A stretch of 64,000 bases of DNA from Arthrobacter sp. zg-Y1110 (lineage in GTDB: Bacteria; Actinomycetota; Actinomycetes; Actinomycetales; Micrococcaceae): assembly GCF_025244865.1 (NCBI RefSeq), contig NZ_CP104272.1, positions 124,001 to 188,000 of the forward strand, written 5' to 3'. Numbering within the stretch: the first letter of the stretch is position 1; each line of letters begins with the position of its first letter. The notes beneath the pieces are model-generated. The model did no database searches. It was not told the origin of the DNA and was given only the letters and a program-made list of their open reading frames with translations. Below, in pieces: positions 45,554-53,532 of this stretch. The position numbers and the translations under genes were made by a program.

Positions 45554-45608
45554 AGTGCAGCAGGAAGGCAGTGCAGGAGGACGGCAGTGCAGGGGGAAGG
45601 CAGTGCAG
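45554..45608. repeat. 16-bp tandem repeat between sortase and DUF3592 genes
   Basis: Copies at 45554-45569, 45570-45585 and 45586-45601 of the form AGTGCAG(C/G)(A/G)GGA(A/C)GGC are followed by a partial fourth copy. It occupies the space right after the sortase stop and before the upstream region of the DUF3592 gene. Confidence 0.9.
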
Positions 45609-45610
45609 CT

Positions 45611-46336
45611 TCAGGGAACCATCGCGGCGTACACCACGAAATTGTCATCAAAGTGCCCGGTTTTCGGATCGTAGCCATCGCAGGTAATCAGGCGGAGTTC
45701 CGGCCCGGCAGTGTTTCCGTACACCTGCGACGTGGGGAAGTTGTCCTTGGGATACTGCTCGCCGCTGCGCACCGTGAAAACGGCCGTGCTGCCGTCTTCC
45801 CGGACAACTTCAATCCGGTCGCCGGGGGAGAGTCGGCGGAGGTCGGCGAAAATCCCGGGCCCGCCTCCCTCGGCATTCACATGGCCCAGCAGCACGGCCG
45901 GACCCGGTTCACCCGGGGTCGGGGAATGCTCGTACCAGCCGGCAGGTGAGCCCGCTTTGCCCGGAGGGACCTGCAGCGCGCCGTCGTCGTCCAGGCCCAG
46001 GCGGATAAGTCTCGACGATGCCCCGATCGATGGGATGCGCAACGTCGCCGGTGCGGATTCCGGCATTCCCGCACTTGGAGCCGCGGGCGCGGCGGGCATT
46101 GTCGTCGGCGCAGACGACGGCGCGGGCACCGGGACAGCTGTTTCGGTACCGGTTGGTGCTGGCGCGCCTGGCGCCGGGGAGCTGAGAGCACCGGGAACGG
46201 GAGCCGGGGCAAGTGCTGTTGTGGCTGCAGCGTCGCGAACGCCTACGGGCCCGGCGCTGCCGGCCCCTGCAAAGAGAAGCGCGGCCGCCGCAGCCAAACC
46301 AAGGCTTCTGCGGCGGCCGCGCTGAGTGTTCCCCAT
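45611..46336 (-). CDS. Class F-like sortase
   Basis: 241 residues. A signal peptide or anchor (residues about 10-30) and a long Pro/Ala/Thr linker (about 40-90) precede the sortase barrel. The His is in AVLLGHVNAEGG and the Cys in LRLITCDGYDPK. No Arg follows the Cys anywhere to the C-terminus (CDGYDPKTGHFDDNF and so on), although an Arg about 10-13 residues beyond is expected for catalysis. It lies 24 bp after the Excalibur protein gene and is probably in its operon. It is a likely exported transpeptidase homologue of uncertain activity. Confidence 0.88.
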   Translation of the reverse strand: MGNTQRGRRRSLGLAAAAALLFAGAGSAGPVGVRDAAATTALAPAPVPGALSSPAPGAPAPTGTETAVPVPAPSSAPTTMPAAPAAPSAGMPESAPATLRIPSIGASSRLIRLGLDDDGALQVPPGKAGSPAGWYEHSPTPGEPGPAVLLGHVNAEGGGPGIFADLRRLSPGDRIEVVREDGSTAVFTVRSGEQYPKDNFPTSQVYGNTAGPELRLITCDGYDPKTGHFDDNFVVYAAMVP

Positions 46337-46360
46337 GTTGACCTGCTTGCCTGTTTCTGC

Positions 46361-46834
46361 TTATTCCTGTCCGGCGAGCCGCCGCCGCACCATGAAGGTG
46401 CCGCCTGCTGCCGCCGCGAGCACCAGGCCGCCGCCAAGGGCGAGGACTCCGGCGCTGGACTCCTCCGGCTCCTGCGTGATGCCGGTGTTGGCGCCGCCGG
46501 CGGGCACCCTGCCTACCTGGGCGGGCATTGGTTCCACATAAGACGGAATCCAGGTCCCGTTGCTGTCCATATGACCCTGCGGCTGGGGCATGGGCCGGGA
46601 GGAATCCTCACATCCGATACCGTCCATGTCGTTGTCCAGCCAGGCGCCGTAGCGCGGGTGCGTGGAGGGGATGTTGTAGACGCCGTCCGCTGCTGCCTCG
46701 GTGCAGTTGGCGTACGGCATGGGTGGAGGCGGCGTTGGCCTAGGAGAGGGCCCGTCGGCCAGTGCCGGTGTTGCCGAAAGGAGCCCGAATCCGGTGAGGG
46801 CGGTCAGAGCGAGGCCCGTTGTCGTCTTTTTCAT
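46361..46834 (-). CDS. Secreted Excalibur-domain surface protein with wall-sorting-like tail
   Basis: 157 residues from the ATG of KKTTTGLALTALTG (a signal peptide ending near ALADG). The Excalibur calcium-binding domain (residues about 38-70) reads YANCTEAAADGVYN with the EF-like DNDMDGIGCE. The tail has GGANTGITQ, a hydrophobic span (GVLALGGGLVLAAAAGGTFM) and RRRLAGQE, which looks like a sorting signal with a variant motif (xANTG instead of LPxTG). The neighbouring sortase is a candidate processing enzyme. It probably sits on the cell surface. Confidence 0.85.
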   Translation of the reverse strand: MKKTTTGLALTALTGFGLLSATPALADGPSPRPTPPPPMPYANCTEAAADGVYNIPSTHPRYGAWLDNDMDGIGCEDSSRPMPQPQGHMDSNGTWIPSYVEPMPAQVGRVPAGGANTGITQEPEESSAGVLALGGGLVLAAAAGGTFMVRRRLAGQE

Positions 46835-47045
46835 GTGATTCCCTGCTTTCTGAGTAAAGAAGGGCATCCAGGTATTGGATGACTTTGAAAGCGTATGGAG
46901 CGCGGAATCGGTACGCTCCCCCTCCGTACGAAATTGGGTCCGCCGAACCCGTATTAGTTCGCCGGGGCAAAGGTTGCCCGCATGCAACAGCTTCGTCGGA
47001 CAGAAATGGACCGGGCTGGCATCGAATGGCGCCGAATCCCGTCAA

Positions 47046-47186
47046 ATCCCTCCGCTATGTCCCAATCCCTTCGGTTTGTCCGGATCCCTTCGCTGCGCGG
47101 CGCGGGGATTCCGACAAAGCGCAGGAGCCCGGACAAAGCGCAGGAGCCCGGACAAACCGCAGGAGCCCCGACATAGCGCAGGGTCA
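47046..47186. repeat. 19-bp repeat array with inverted left half
   Basis: Right half: four units at 47111, 47130, 47149 and 47168 of CGGACAAA(G/C)CGCAGGAGCC. Left half: units at 47046, 47065 and 47084 of ATCCCTTCGGTTTGTCCGG, the inverted form of the same motif (CCGGACAAACCG). The whole could fold into a large hairpin. It fills the otherwise empty gap of 421 bp (46835-47255) upstream of the Excalibur gene; nothing else was recognised there. Confidence 0.85.
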
Positions 47187-47255
47187 GAGGAGCGGAGGCA
47201 GCCCCAACGCAGGGATTCCAGGAAGCATCCGGAAATCCAAGTCGAAAACCGGCAC

Positions 47256-47849
47256 TCAGGGCAGGATGGTGGTGGTGACGGCGACAATCCGCGGGGCAGC
47301 CGGAACGGAACTGAAGCCGAAGTTTACGGGCGGTTCGACTGGACGCAGCCCGCCCAGATCGGCGCCGTCCCACGCGGCGGTAGCGGACACCAGCGAACGG
47401 ATGGACCGGACGCCGTAGAACTCCCGCCGCCCGCCGCCTGCCGATCCGGCGGTCAGCACGCCCGGAGCCAGCAGCTTGGCGACGGGATTGATCAGCCGCA
47501 GCCACCACGGAGCCACGGCCAGCGGACCCGGCACATGCTCCAATACCCGGCCCAGGAAGGTCACCGGCCCCAGCACGACCTCCAGCCGCAGCGGTCCTGC
47601 GGCCACCCGGAGCGCCTCCGGGGAAAGGACTGCGTCCACGGGTGCCACCACGGTCCGGTCGAAATTGTAGGTTTCGCCGATATACCGGGCCGCCGCCTCG
47701 GACGGGGCCAGCAGCGTCCGCACGCCGGCGTCGTCCTCGGCCATCACGTCGGTGAAAGCGCCCAGCGGGGAATCGAGCCAGTGCCCAACCACCAGCCTTG
47801 TGCCGGAGGCAGTGCCCAGCCCTGCAATGTAGCCGCGTAATCGGTCCAT
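47256..47849 (-). CDS. Conserved actinobacterial protein of unknown function
   Basis: 197 residues, soluble. The beginning ([27 protein letters not shown] and so on) carries a pattern found in uncharacterised actinobacterial proteins, often next to pur[21 protein letters not shown] forms the end. No catalytic or metal motif can be named. It is divergent from purA, with a 217-bp gap. The Ala/Leu/Val-rich composition with regular beta-alpha alternation suggests a folded enzyme-like or ligand-binding domain. I do not assign a function. Confidence 0.75.
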   Translation of the reverse strand: MDRLRGYIAGLGTASGTRLVVGHWLDSPLGAFTDVMAEDDAGVRTLLAPSEAAARYIGETYNFDRTVVAPVDAVLSPEALRVAAGPLRLEVVLGPVTFLGRVLEHVPGPLAVAPWWLRLINPVAKLLAPGVLTAGSAGGGRREFYGVRSIRSLVSATAAWDGADLGGLRPVEPPVNFGFSSVPAAPRIVAVTTTILP

Positions 47850-47941
47850 TTGGCTACGCTACCTGCGAAGCACCGCAGATAGATGCCCCTGCAGCGTATT
47901 TTCAAGTGAGCAACAGCATGATCGGCTAAACTTGGCAGGTA

Positions 47942-48004
47942 AGAGCCCCGCAACTTGCGCCGAGGTACGCCGTAAGGCAGGAGACGCGAGTTCAGGGGCG
48001 TTCT
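47942..48004 (+). ncRNA. Structured leader upstream of purA (candidate cis-regulatory RNA)
   Basis: AGAGCCCCGCAACTTGCG (47942-47959) can pair with CGCGAGTTCAGGGGCGTTCT (47985-48004) in a long stem with small symmetric mismatches. A 25-nt loop (47960-47984) contains GCCGTAAGGC. It lies 63 bp before the purA ATG. No known riboswitch class is recognised. Confidence 0.5.
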
Positions 48005-48066
48005 CATGCACGGTAGCGGATCTGCAACCAAGCAGCTCCGTCCCGTATCTAATGGGGGAGGATCCC

Positions 48067-49356
48067 ATGCCAGCTATTGTCATCGTCGGCGCCCAGTGGG
48101 GCGACGAAGGTAAAGGTAAGGCCACCGACCTGCTCGGCGGCCGCGTCGATTACGTCGTCAAACCCAACGGCGGAAACAATGCCGGCCACACCGTCGTCGT
48201 CGGCGGTGAAAAATACGAACTCAAGCTGCTGCCCGCAGGCATCCTCAGCCCCAACGCGATTCCGGTGATCGGCAACGGCTGCGTGGTGAACCTTGAGGCA
48301 CTCTTCGCCGAGATCGACGGCCTCGAATCCCGCGGTGCGGATACGTCCAAGCTCCGGATTTCCGCCAACGCGCACCTGGTGGCCCCGTTCCACCAGGTGA
48401 TGGACAAGGTCACCGAGCGCTTCCTGGGCAAGCGTGCCATCGGCACCACCGGACGCGGCATCGGCCCGGCCTACATGGACAAGGTGGCCCGGCTGGGTAT
48501 CCGTGTCCAGGACATCTTTGACGAGTCCATCCTGCGCCAGAAGGTCGAAGGCTCACTGAAGCAGAAGAACCAGCTGCTGCTGAAGGTCTACAACCGCCGC
48601 GATATCGACGCCGAAGAGGTGGTCCAGTACTTCCTTTCCTACGCGGACCGGCTGCGCCCCATGGTCATCGACTCCACCTATGAGCTGAACTCCGCCCTGG
48701 ACGAGGGCAAGGTCATCCTCATGGAGGGCGGCCAGGCCACGTTCCTGGACGTGGACCACGGCACCTACCCGTTTGTCACGTCCTCCAACCCGACCGCGGG
48801 CGGCGCGTCCGTGGGCTCGGGTATCGGCCCCACCCGGATCACCCGCTCCGTGGGCATCATCAAGGCCTACACCACCCGCGTCGGTGCCGGGCCGTTCCCC
48901 ACCGAACTGTTTGATGACATGGGCCTGTACCTGCAGAAGACCGGCGGCGAGTTCGGTGTGAACACCGGCCGCCCGCGCCGCTGCGGCTGGTACGACGCCG
49001 TCCTGGCCCGCCACGCTTCCCGCGTCAACGGCTTCACGGACTACTTCGTGACCAAGCTGGATGTGCTGACCGGCATCGAGAAGATCCCGGTGTGTGTGGC
49101 CTACGACGTCGACGGTGTGCGGTTCGACGAGATGCCGATGACGCAGACCGATTTCCACCACGCCAAGCCGATCTTCGAGTACTTTGACGGCTGGACCGAG
49201 GACATCACCGGGGCCAAGACCCTTGAGGACCTCCCGGACAACGCCCGGAACTACGTGCTGGCGCTGGAAAAGATGTCCGGCACCCGGTTCTCCGCCATCG
49301 GCGTGGGTCCGGACCGCGACCAGACCATCGTGGTGCGGGACCTCATCAACGAGTAA
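48067..49356 (+). CDS. purA: Adenylosuccinate synthetase
   Basis: 429 residues from ATG 48067 with GGAGG 6 bp upstream; the frame is open upstream but without family sequence. It adds aspartate to IMP with GTP. N-terminal GTP/IMP motif: [16 protein letters not shown] (catalytic Asp13). Also present are [10 protein letters not shown] (His), [15 protein letters not shown] and [18 protein letters not shown] motifs (here [15 protein letters not shown]). It is monocistronic with its own terminator. Confidence 0.97.
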   Translation: MPAIVIVGAQWGDEGKGKATDLLGGRVDYVVKPNGGNNAGHTVVVGGEKYELKLLPAGILSPNAIPVIGNGCVVNLEALFAEIDGLESRGADTSKLRISANAHLVAPFHQVMDKVTERFLGKRAIGTTGRGIGPAYMDKVARLGIRVQDIFDESILRQKVEGSLKQKNQLLLKVYNRRDIDAEEVVQYFLSYADRLRPMVIDSTYELNSALDEGKVILMEGGQATFLDVDHGTYPFVTSSNPTAGGASVGSGIGPTRITRSVGIIKAYTTRVGAGPFPTELFDDMGLYLQKTGGEFGVNTGRPRRCGWYDAVLARHASRVNGFTDYFVTKLDVLTGIEKIPVCVAYDVDGVRFDEMPMTQTDFHHAKPIFEYFDGWTEDITGAKTLEDLPDNARNYVLALEKMSGTRFSAIGVGPDRDQTIVVRDLINE

Positions 49357-49372
49357 CGCCGCCACGCACGGA

Positions 49373-49403
49373 AGGCCCCCAGCCCTTGAGGCTGGGGGCC
49401 TTT
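49373..49403 (+). terminator. Terminator of purA
   Basis: AGGCCCCCAGCC (49373-49384) and GGCTGGGGGCCT (49390-49401) form a perfect 12-bp stem with TTGA-type loop, followed by TTT. Flanking CACGCACG/CGTGCG can extend it. It also serves the convergent DUF2804 gene. Confidence 0.93.
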
Positions 49404-49410
49404 CGTGCGT

Positions 49411-50406
49411 CTACCAGCGGTTCCGGGCCTCCTCGATCCACCCGCCCAGCCCGTTCAGGGAATACTCGGTGCCGTCCGGGGTGCGGGCCGTTCCGCTCCA
49501 GGTGCCGAAGGCCTGCCAGGTCCGGGCGCTGATCACGACGGCGTTCGTTGCCGCGGTGCGACGGTGGAACGGGGTGAGAGTGGCATCGACCCACGGTCCG
49601 TGCACCCGCCAGGTCGACGCCGGATCGGCGAGATCGTACTCAAACTCCAGTTCGCCGTCGTAATGGTGCAGCTGCCCGTCCACGATCAGGGCGTTCTCCG
49701 TGGCCGGCGTGTTGGCGGTCCACTTTCCGCCGACCTGCAGTCCCAGCCGGGTGCCGTCCACCGTGCCCGAGCCGACACCCCAGTTCCAGCGCTGCGAGTA
49801 CGGCCAGCGTCCGCGGCCGCGGTCCAGCACGGCAAACGAGTCTTCTCCGCCGACAGGATACTCGCGCCCGTCCACGGTGACGGTGCCCGAAACCCGGCGG
49901 GCGACGTCCTTCAGCGTGTACTGGTACCGGCTCGCTGACCACGGCACCACCACGCCGAGGACATCCCCGTCCGCTTCGGCGAACAGGTCTGCAGTGATCT
50001 GCGGCGACGAGGCCTGCAGGCGGGTGCCGCCGTCGGCGTCGTGGAAACGCAGGCCGGCACCGCCAAAGGCGCCGAAGGCAGTGAGCGGCGGCAGCGTATC
50101 CGGCAGGGAGACATCCGCGTAGGAGGGCAGGATCTTCAGCGGCTCCAGGCTGGTCTCCTTGCCCGTGCTGCGTTCGAACACGTACAGCTGCAGGGTGGAG
50201 GCGTAATCCAGGTGGGCGATGGTGAGGCCGACGGCAAGTTCGGGCGTGAGGATGCCCCAGTACTCCCAGCGCTTGGTCCGCCAACCGCCCTTGGCGCCGG
50301 AGGGAACCACGGGACGGTGCAGGGCGCTGCGGGCAAAGCCCACGGCTGCCGGATTCAGCACCCCGGCAGGCGAGCCGAGGTCAACGGGGGCAGTGATTTC
50401 ATCCAT
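49411..50406 (-). CDS. DUF2804 protein
   Basis: 331 residues from ATG 50406 (an upstream in-frame TTG is three codons earlier). The family features: GGWRTKRWEYWGILTPELA, a beta-rich core with YQYTLKDVARRVSGTV, WNWGVGSGTVDGTRLGLQVG and a C-terminal TLTPFHRR. DUF2804 proteins look lipocalin- or hydroxyneurosporene-synthase-like (CrtC-fold) beta barrels and are unexplained. There is no signal peptide. It is monocistronic. Confidence 0.85.
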   Translation of the reverse strand: MDEITAPVDLGSPAGVLNPAAVGFARSALHRPVVPSGAKGGWRTKRWEYWGILTPELAVGLTIAHLDYASTLQLYVFERSTGKETSLEPLKILPSYADVSLPDTLPPLTAFGAFGGAGLRFHDADGGTRLQASSPQITADLFAEADGDVLGVVVPWSASRYQYTLKDVARRVSGTVTVDGREYPVGGEDSFAVLDRGRGRWPYSQRWNWGVGSGTVDGTRLGLQVGGKWTANTPATENALIVDGQLHHYDGELEFEYDLADPASTWRVHGPWVDATLTPFHRRTAATNAVVISARTWQAFGTWSGTARTPDGTEYSLNGLGGWIEEARNRW

Positions 50407-50462
50407 GCGGCCCAAGTCTAGGGGAGCGGAGGGGATGCGCCTCGACGACGCCGCCGCTCGGT

Positions 50463-50948
50463 CTATCCGTTCCCGTCCCGCCGTCTAGTAGCGTCCAGGA
50501 TGTCCTGGAGAGTCCACATCGCCGCTTCGAAGTGTTGCTCGCCGGCGTATGTTCCCCACTGTTGTTCCAGTTCACGAACCTTGTCCGACGCGTCGCGGAG
50601 CAGCTGCAGCCCCCGCGGGGTTGGCAGGATAAGTTTTGCCCGTGCGTCCGCGGGGTCGGGCTTGCGCATCAGGTATCCCAGACTCTGCAGCTCATTCACC
50701 AGTTCCGATGTGGCGGCGAGGCTGAGCTGCGCCCTTGCTGCGAGGGCCGTCAGACGGATTCCCTTCGTGCCTATATTGCCGGTGATCTGCAGGTGGGCGG
50801 GGCGGAGATCCCCGTATCCGTGCCGGTCTGCCTCTTCCAGCAGAACACGTCGGAATTCGGCCAGGAGGCGGACCAGGAGCTGGCCGACGGGGAGCCGCCT
50901 TCGGTTCGGATTTTCGGTAGCGGAACCTCTTGACGGCGGCAGTGACAT
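50463..50948 (-). CDS. MarR-family transcriptional regulator
   Basis: About 161 residues from ATG 50948 (MSLPPSRGSA). The winged helix lies in residues about 45-115: LRPAHLQITGNIGTKGIRLT, recognition helix LSLAATSELVNELQSLGYL, wing MRKPDPADARAKLI. A long C-terminal dimerisation helix follows. It is divergent from the alpha/beta-hydrolase gene, and a 17-bp palindrome lies between them. It probably represses itself and the hydrolase gene (inference). Confidence 0.92.
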   Translation of the reverse strand: MSLPPSRGSATENPNRRRLPVGQLLVRLLAEFRRVLLEEADRHGYGDLRPAHLQITGNIGTKGIRLTALAARAQLSLAATSELVNELQSLGYLMRKPDPADARAKLILPTPRGLQLLRDASDKVRELEQQWGTYAGEQHFEAAMWTLQDILDATRRRDGNG

Positions 50949-50969
50949 GGTGGAAAGTCTAGGGCATAA

Positions 50970-50986
50970 GCTTCGGAATCCGAAGC
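50970..50986. promoter_or_regulatory. Palindromic operator between marR and the hydrolase gene
   Basis: GCTTCGGAATCCGAAGC is a perfect 8+1+8 palindrome centred at 50978, 21 bp from the marR start and 31 bp from the hydrolase start. Its position and symmetry fit a MarR-dimer site. Confidence 0.75.
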
Positions 50987-51016
50987 ATTCCAAGGATCCG
51001 TTCTTAGGAGGCGGGC

Positions 51017-51844
51017 GTGGATACGAAAACAACGTCAACCGTGGTCCCTACGGCTGTTGGCCCCATCAAAATCCGCCGGATCGGCGTGGGTCCGCCGGTG
51101 TTCCTGTGGCACAGCATGTTCGTTGATTCAGAGACTTTTGACCTCGTCACCCAAGAGCTGGGGGACGGGCGCGAGCTGTTCCTGGTGGACGGCCCCGGTC
51201 ATGGAGACAGTCCAGGTCCCCGAAGGTTCTATTCCCTGCAGGACTGCGCCACAGCGGCGGTGCAGGTGATGGACGCCCTGCAGGTTGCCGCCCCGGTCGA
51301 TTGGGTGGGCAACGCCTGGGGCGGACACGTGGGCATACTCCTGGCGGATGGTTTTCCCGCCCGCATCAGGACCTTGACGGCCATCGGCACCCCGGCCTAT
51401 CCGCTGCCAGCGGCCGACCGCCGGAAGACCGCACTCCTCGTCCGGCTGTACCGGATTCTGGGTCCGGGACCGTTTAGCAAAACGGTGGTGGAAGCACTGG
51501 TTGGGCAAGGAGCCGCCGCGAGCGCGCCTTCAGCTGCTTCAATTGTTGCCGCCGCCTTTCAACGCGGCGACAGGCGGGGCAAGTACTGGGCTATGCGCTC
51601 GCTGATGCTTCGCCGTCCGGACCTCCGCCCGGTCCTGCCTCGGCTGCAGGTGCCGACACTGTTGATGGCCGGCCGGGATGATGCCATGAGCGACGCCGGG
51701 GAGGCGGAACAGGCGGCCCGTTCGTTGCCTGCCGGTCAATTCGTTCCTGTGACAGGTGGTGGACACGTCGCGCCGCTGCTCGTGGCTCCGAAGGAGGTCA
51801 CCCGGACCATACTGCAGTTCTGGGCCGCCCCGGACGGCGGATAG
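51017..51844 (+). CDS. Alpha/beta-hydrolase homologue lacking the nucleophile
   Basis: 275 residues, GTG 51017 behind TTAGGAGG. The fold elements are clear: VFLWHSMFVDSETF (oxyanion region), LVDGPGHGDSPGP, and the nucleophile elbow WVGNAWGGHVG. In that elbow the expected Ser of G-x-S-x-G is Ala (codon GCC). The acid (MAGRDDAMSD) and His (GGGHVAPL) remain. It is unlikely to hydrolyse by the normal mechanism; it could bind a ligand or act as a non-hydrolytic enzyme. It is divergent from marR with a shared operator. Confidence 0.88.
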   Translation: MDTKTTSTVVPTAVGPIKIRRIGVGPPVFLWHSMFVDSETFDLVTQELGDGRELFLVDGPGHGDSPGPRRFYSLQDCATAAVQVMDALQVAAPVDWVGNAWGGHVGILLADGFPARIRTLTAIGTPAYPLPAADRRKTALLVRLYRILGPGPFSKTVVEALVGQGAAASAPSAASIVAAAFQRGDRRGKYWAMRSLMLRRPDLRPVLPRLQVPTLLMAGRDDAMSDAGEAEQAARSLPAGQFVPVTGGGHVAPLLVAPKEVTRTILQFWAAPDGG

Positions 51845-51967
51845 CGGCCGGGATTGGTGCGGCTGCGGCACCCGTCACCGATCTCCCGCATCACGGAGGA
51901 TCCTGCAGAACAACGCTGACCTGCTCTAGGCTGGGAGCAACCCAGCCCGAAGTGAAGGTGGTTTCCC

Positions 51968-52774
51968 GTGAAAGTCAGCGTCGGTCAGTTCAGCCCCGCC
52001 GGTGGGGTCCGGGAGAACCTGGACACCATGCGCTCCCTGGCCGGCAAGGCACGCGCCGAGGGATCGGAGCTGATCATCTTCCCCGAGGAATCCATGTTCA
52101 GCATCGGGAAGGTGGAAGGAACCCTGGCCGCCGCCGTCGACGCCTCCTGGACCACTTTTGTCTCCCAGCTGTCCCTGCTCGCCGCCGAGCTGGAGATTGC
52201 GGTGATCGCCGGCGGCTATGAGTCCAGCGGTGAGGAACGGCCCTTCAACACCCTGGTCCTCATCGATGCGACCGGACGGATTGTGGACACGTACCGCAAG
52301 CTGCACCTCTACGACGCGTTCTCCTACGCCGAATCGACCCGGATCAAACCGGGCGACGGCGGCGTGAAGGTTATGCAGGTAGGGGACCTCCGGGTGGGGG
52401 TCATGACCTGCTATGACCTGCGCTTCCCGGAACTGGCCCGGGCGCTCGCCGACCTGGACGCAGATCTGCTGGCTGTGCCGGCGGCCTGGTTCAAGGGCGA
52501 GCACAAGATCGACCACTGGGAAACCCTGCTCAAGGCCCGCGCCATCGAAAACACCCTGTGGGTCGCAGCGGCCGGTACCTCCAGCCGGCATACCGTGGGC
52601 CACTCCGTCATTTTGGACCCCATGGGAGTGCCGCAGGCGGCGCTGGAGGACGAGCGCGAGGCGGTGGTGACGGCGGACGTCACCCGTCAGCGGATCGACG
52701 ACGTCCGCCAGTTCCTCCCGGTGTTGAAGAACCGCCGTTTTGCCGGAAATGCGCGGATTGTGGAGGCGCACTAG
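51968..52774 (+). CDS. Nitrilase-superfamily carbon-nitrogen hydrolase
   Basis: 268 residues, GTG with AAGGTGG upstream. The catalytic triad is visible: Glu in IIFPEESMF, Lys in YRKLHLYDAF and Cys in MTCYDLRFPE. The fourth Glu is likely in the AWFKGEHKIDHWETLL loop. It belongs to the omega-amidase/Nit branch with nitrilase-like family members; the substrate is unknown but small amides are likely. Cytoplasmic. No operon partner; the sigma factor gene follows after 197 bp. Confidence 0.92.
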   Translation: MKVSVGQFSPAGGVRENLDTMRSLAGKARAEGSELIIFPEESMFSIGKVEGTLAAAVDASWTTFVSQLSLLAAELEIAVIAGGYESSGEERPFNTLVLIDATGRIVDTYRKLHLYDAFSYAESTRIKPGDGGVKVMQVGDLRVGVMTCYDLRFPELARALADLDADLLAVPAAWFKGEHKIDHWETLLKARAIENTLWVAAAGTSSRHTVGHSVILDPMGVPQAALEDEREAVVTADVTRQRIDDVRQFLPVLKNRRFAGNARIVEAH

Positions 52775-52851
52775 GTCCGGGAGACCGGCGCTGAAAAGAT
52801 TTTCCGCGTGGTGCGTAACCTTTTCCTACCCGTTCACGATTACCTGTTTGT

Positions 52852-52900
52852 AACGGCCGCGCCGAGGCTTATCCCCCCAACGAGCATCGGTGCGGCCGTT
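52852..52900 (+). repeat. Strong hairpin upstream of the sigma factor gene
   Basis: AACGGCCGCGCCGA (52852-52865) and TCGGTGCGGCCGTT (52887-52900) form a stem of about 13 bp with one bulge around a 21-bp loop containing CCCCCC. It lies 72 bp upstream of the GTG. It may be an attenuator, a regulator site or an upstream terminator; there is no T-run. Confidence 0.6.
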
Positions 52901-52971
52901 GCACGCATGTCAACGGCGACGGACACGGTAGCATTTGGACCACTCCCGCTTCCCAGGAAAGTGAATCCGCC

Positions 52972-53532
52972 GTGCCTGCACCGCTTACTGAGCAAACGCT
53001 CCGTGATGCGCGTGCCCGAAAACCGGCGGCTTTGCGGGAAATCTACGACGACTTCGCGCCCGGCATCCTCGGCTACCTCCGCTCCAAGGGGTGCGACGAC
53101 CCCGAAGCGCTCACGCAGGAAGTCTTCCTGACACTGTTCTCCAAGCTGGACACGCTTAAGGGAGGGCTCCGCGGCGCCCGGACCTTCGCTTTCTCCGTCG
53201 CCCACGCCCGCATGGTGGACGACGTTCGACGGCGCGAGCGTGAGCCGGTGATGGCCGTGTTTGATCCGGAGCTGGACCGCCGTGAAGCAGAATCCGCCGA
53301 GGAAAGCGTGCTCGGCGCCGATGCCGGAGCCGCAGCACTGCTGGAAGGGCTCACGGCGCAGCAGCAGGAAGTCCTGCTTCTGCGTGTAGTGGCCGATCTT
53401 TCCATTGAAGAATCGGCGAAGATCATGGGACGCAGTGCCGGAGCGGTCAAGCAGCTTCAGCGCCGCGCACTGGGCGTACTCAAGAACCAACTCGAACGGA
53501 AGGAGGTACCGGACAATGAACGAGCATCCTGA
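52972..53532 (+). CDS. Sigma-70-family RNA polymerase sigma factor
   Basis: 186 residues, GTG start. Region 2 covers about residues 14-85 (LREIYDDFAPGILGYLRSKG, then EALTQEVFLTLFSKL, then ARTFAFSVAHARMVDDVRR). Region 4 covers about 122-175 (LTAQQQEVLLLRVVADLSI, helix-turn-helix ESAKIMGRSAGAVKQLQRRA). There is no region 3, as in ECF-type factors. The following gene overlaps it by 17 bp and encodes a membrane protein, so a sigma/anti-sigma pair is likely. Confidence 0.93.
   Translation: MPAPLTEQTLRDARARKPAALREIYDDFAPGILGYLRSKGCDDPEALTQEVFLTLFSKLDTLKGGLRGARTFAFSVAHARMVDDVRRREREPVMAVFDPELDRREAESAEESVLGADAGAAALLEGLTAQQQEVLLLRVVADLSIEESAKIMGRSAGAVKQLQRRALGVLKNQLERKEVPDNERAS

Noticed and set aside
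47932..48066. Extension of purA upstream of ATG 48067
   Set aside because: The family begins at the second ATG, which has GGAGG; the extra codons cover the hairpin leader.
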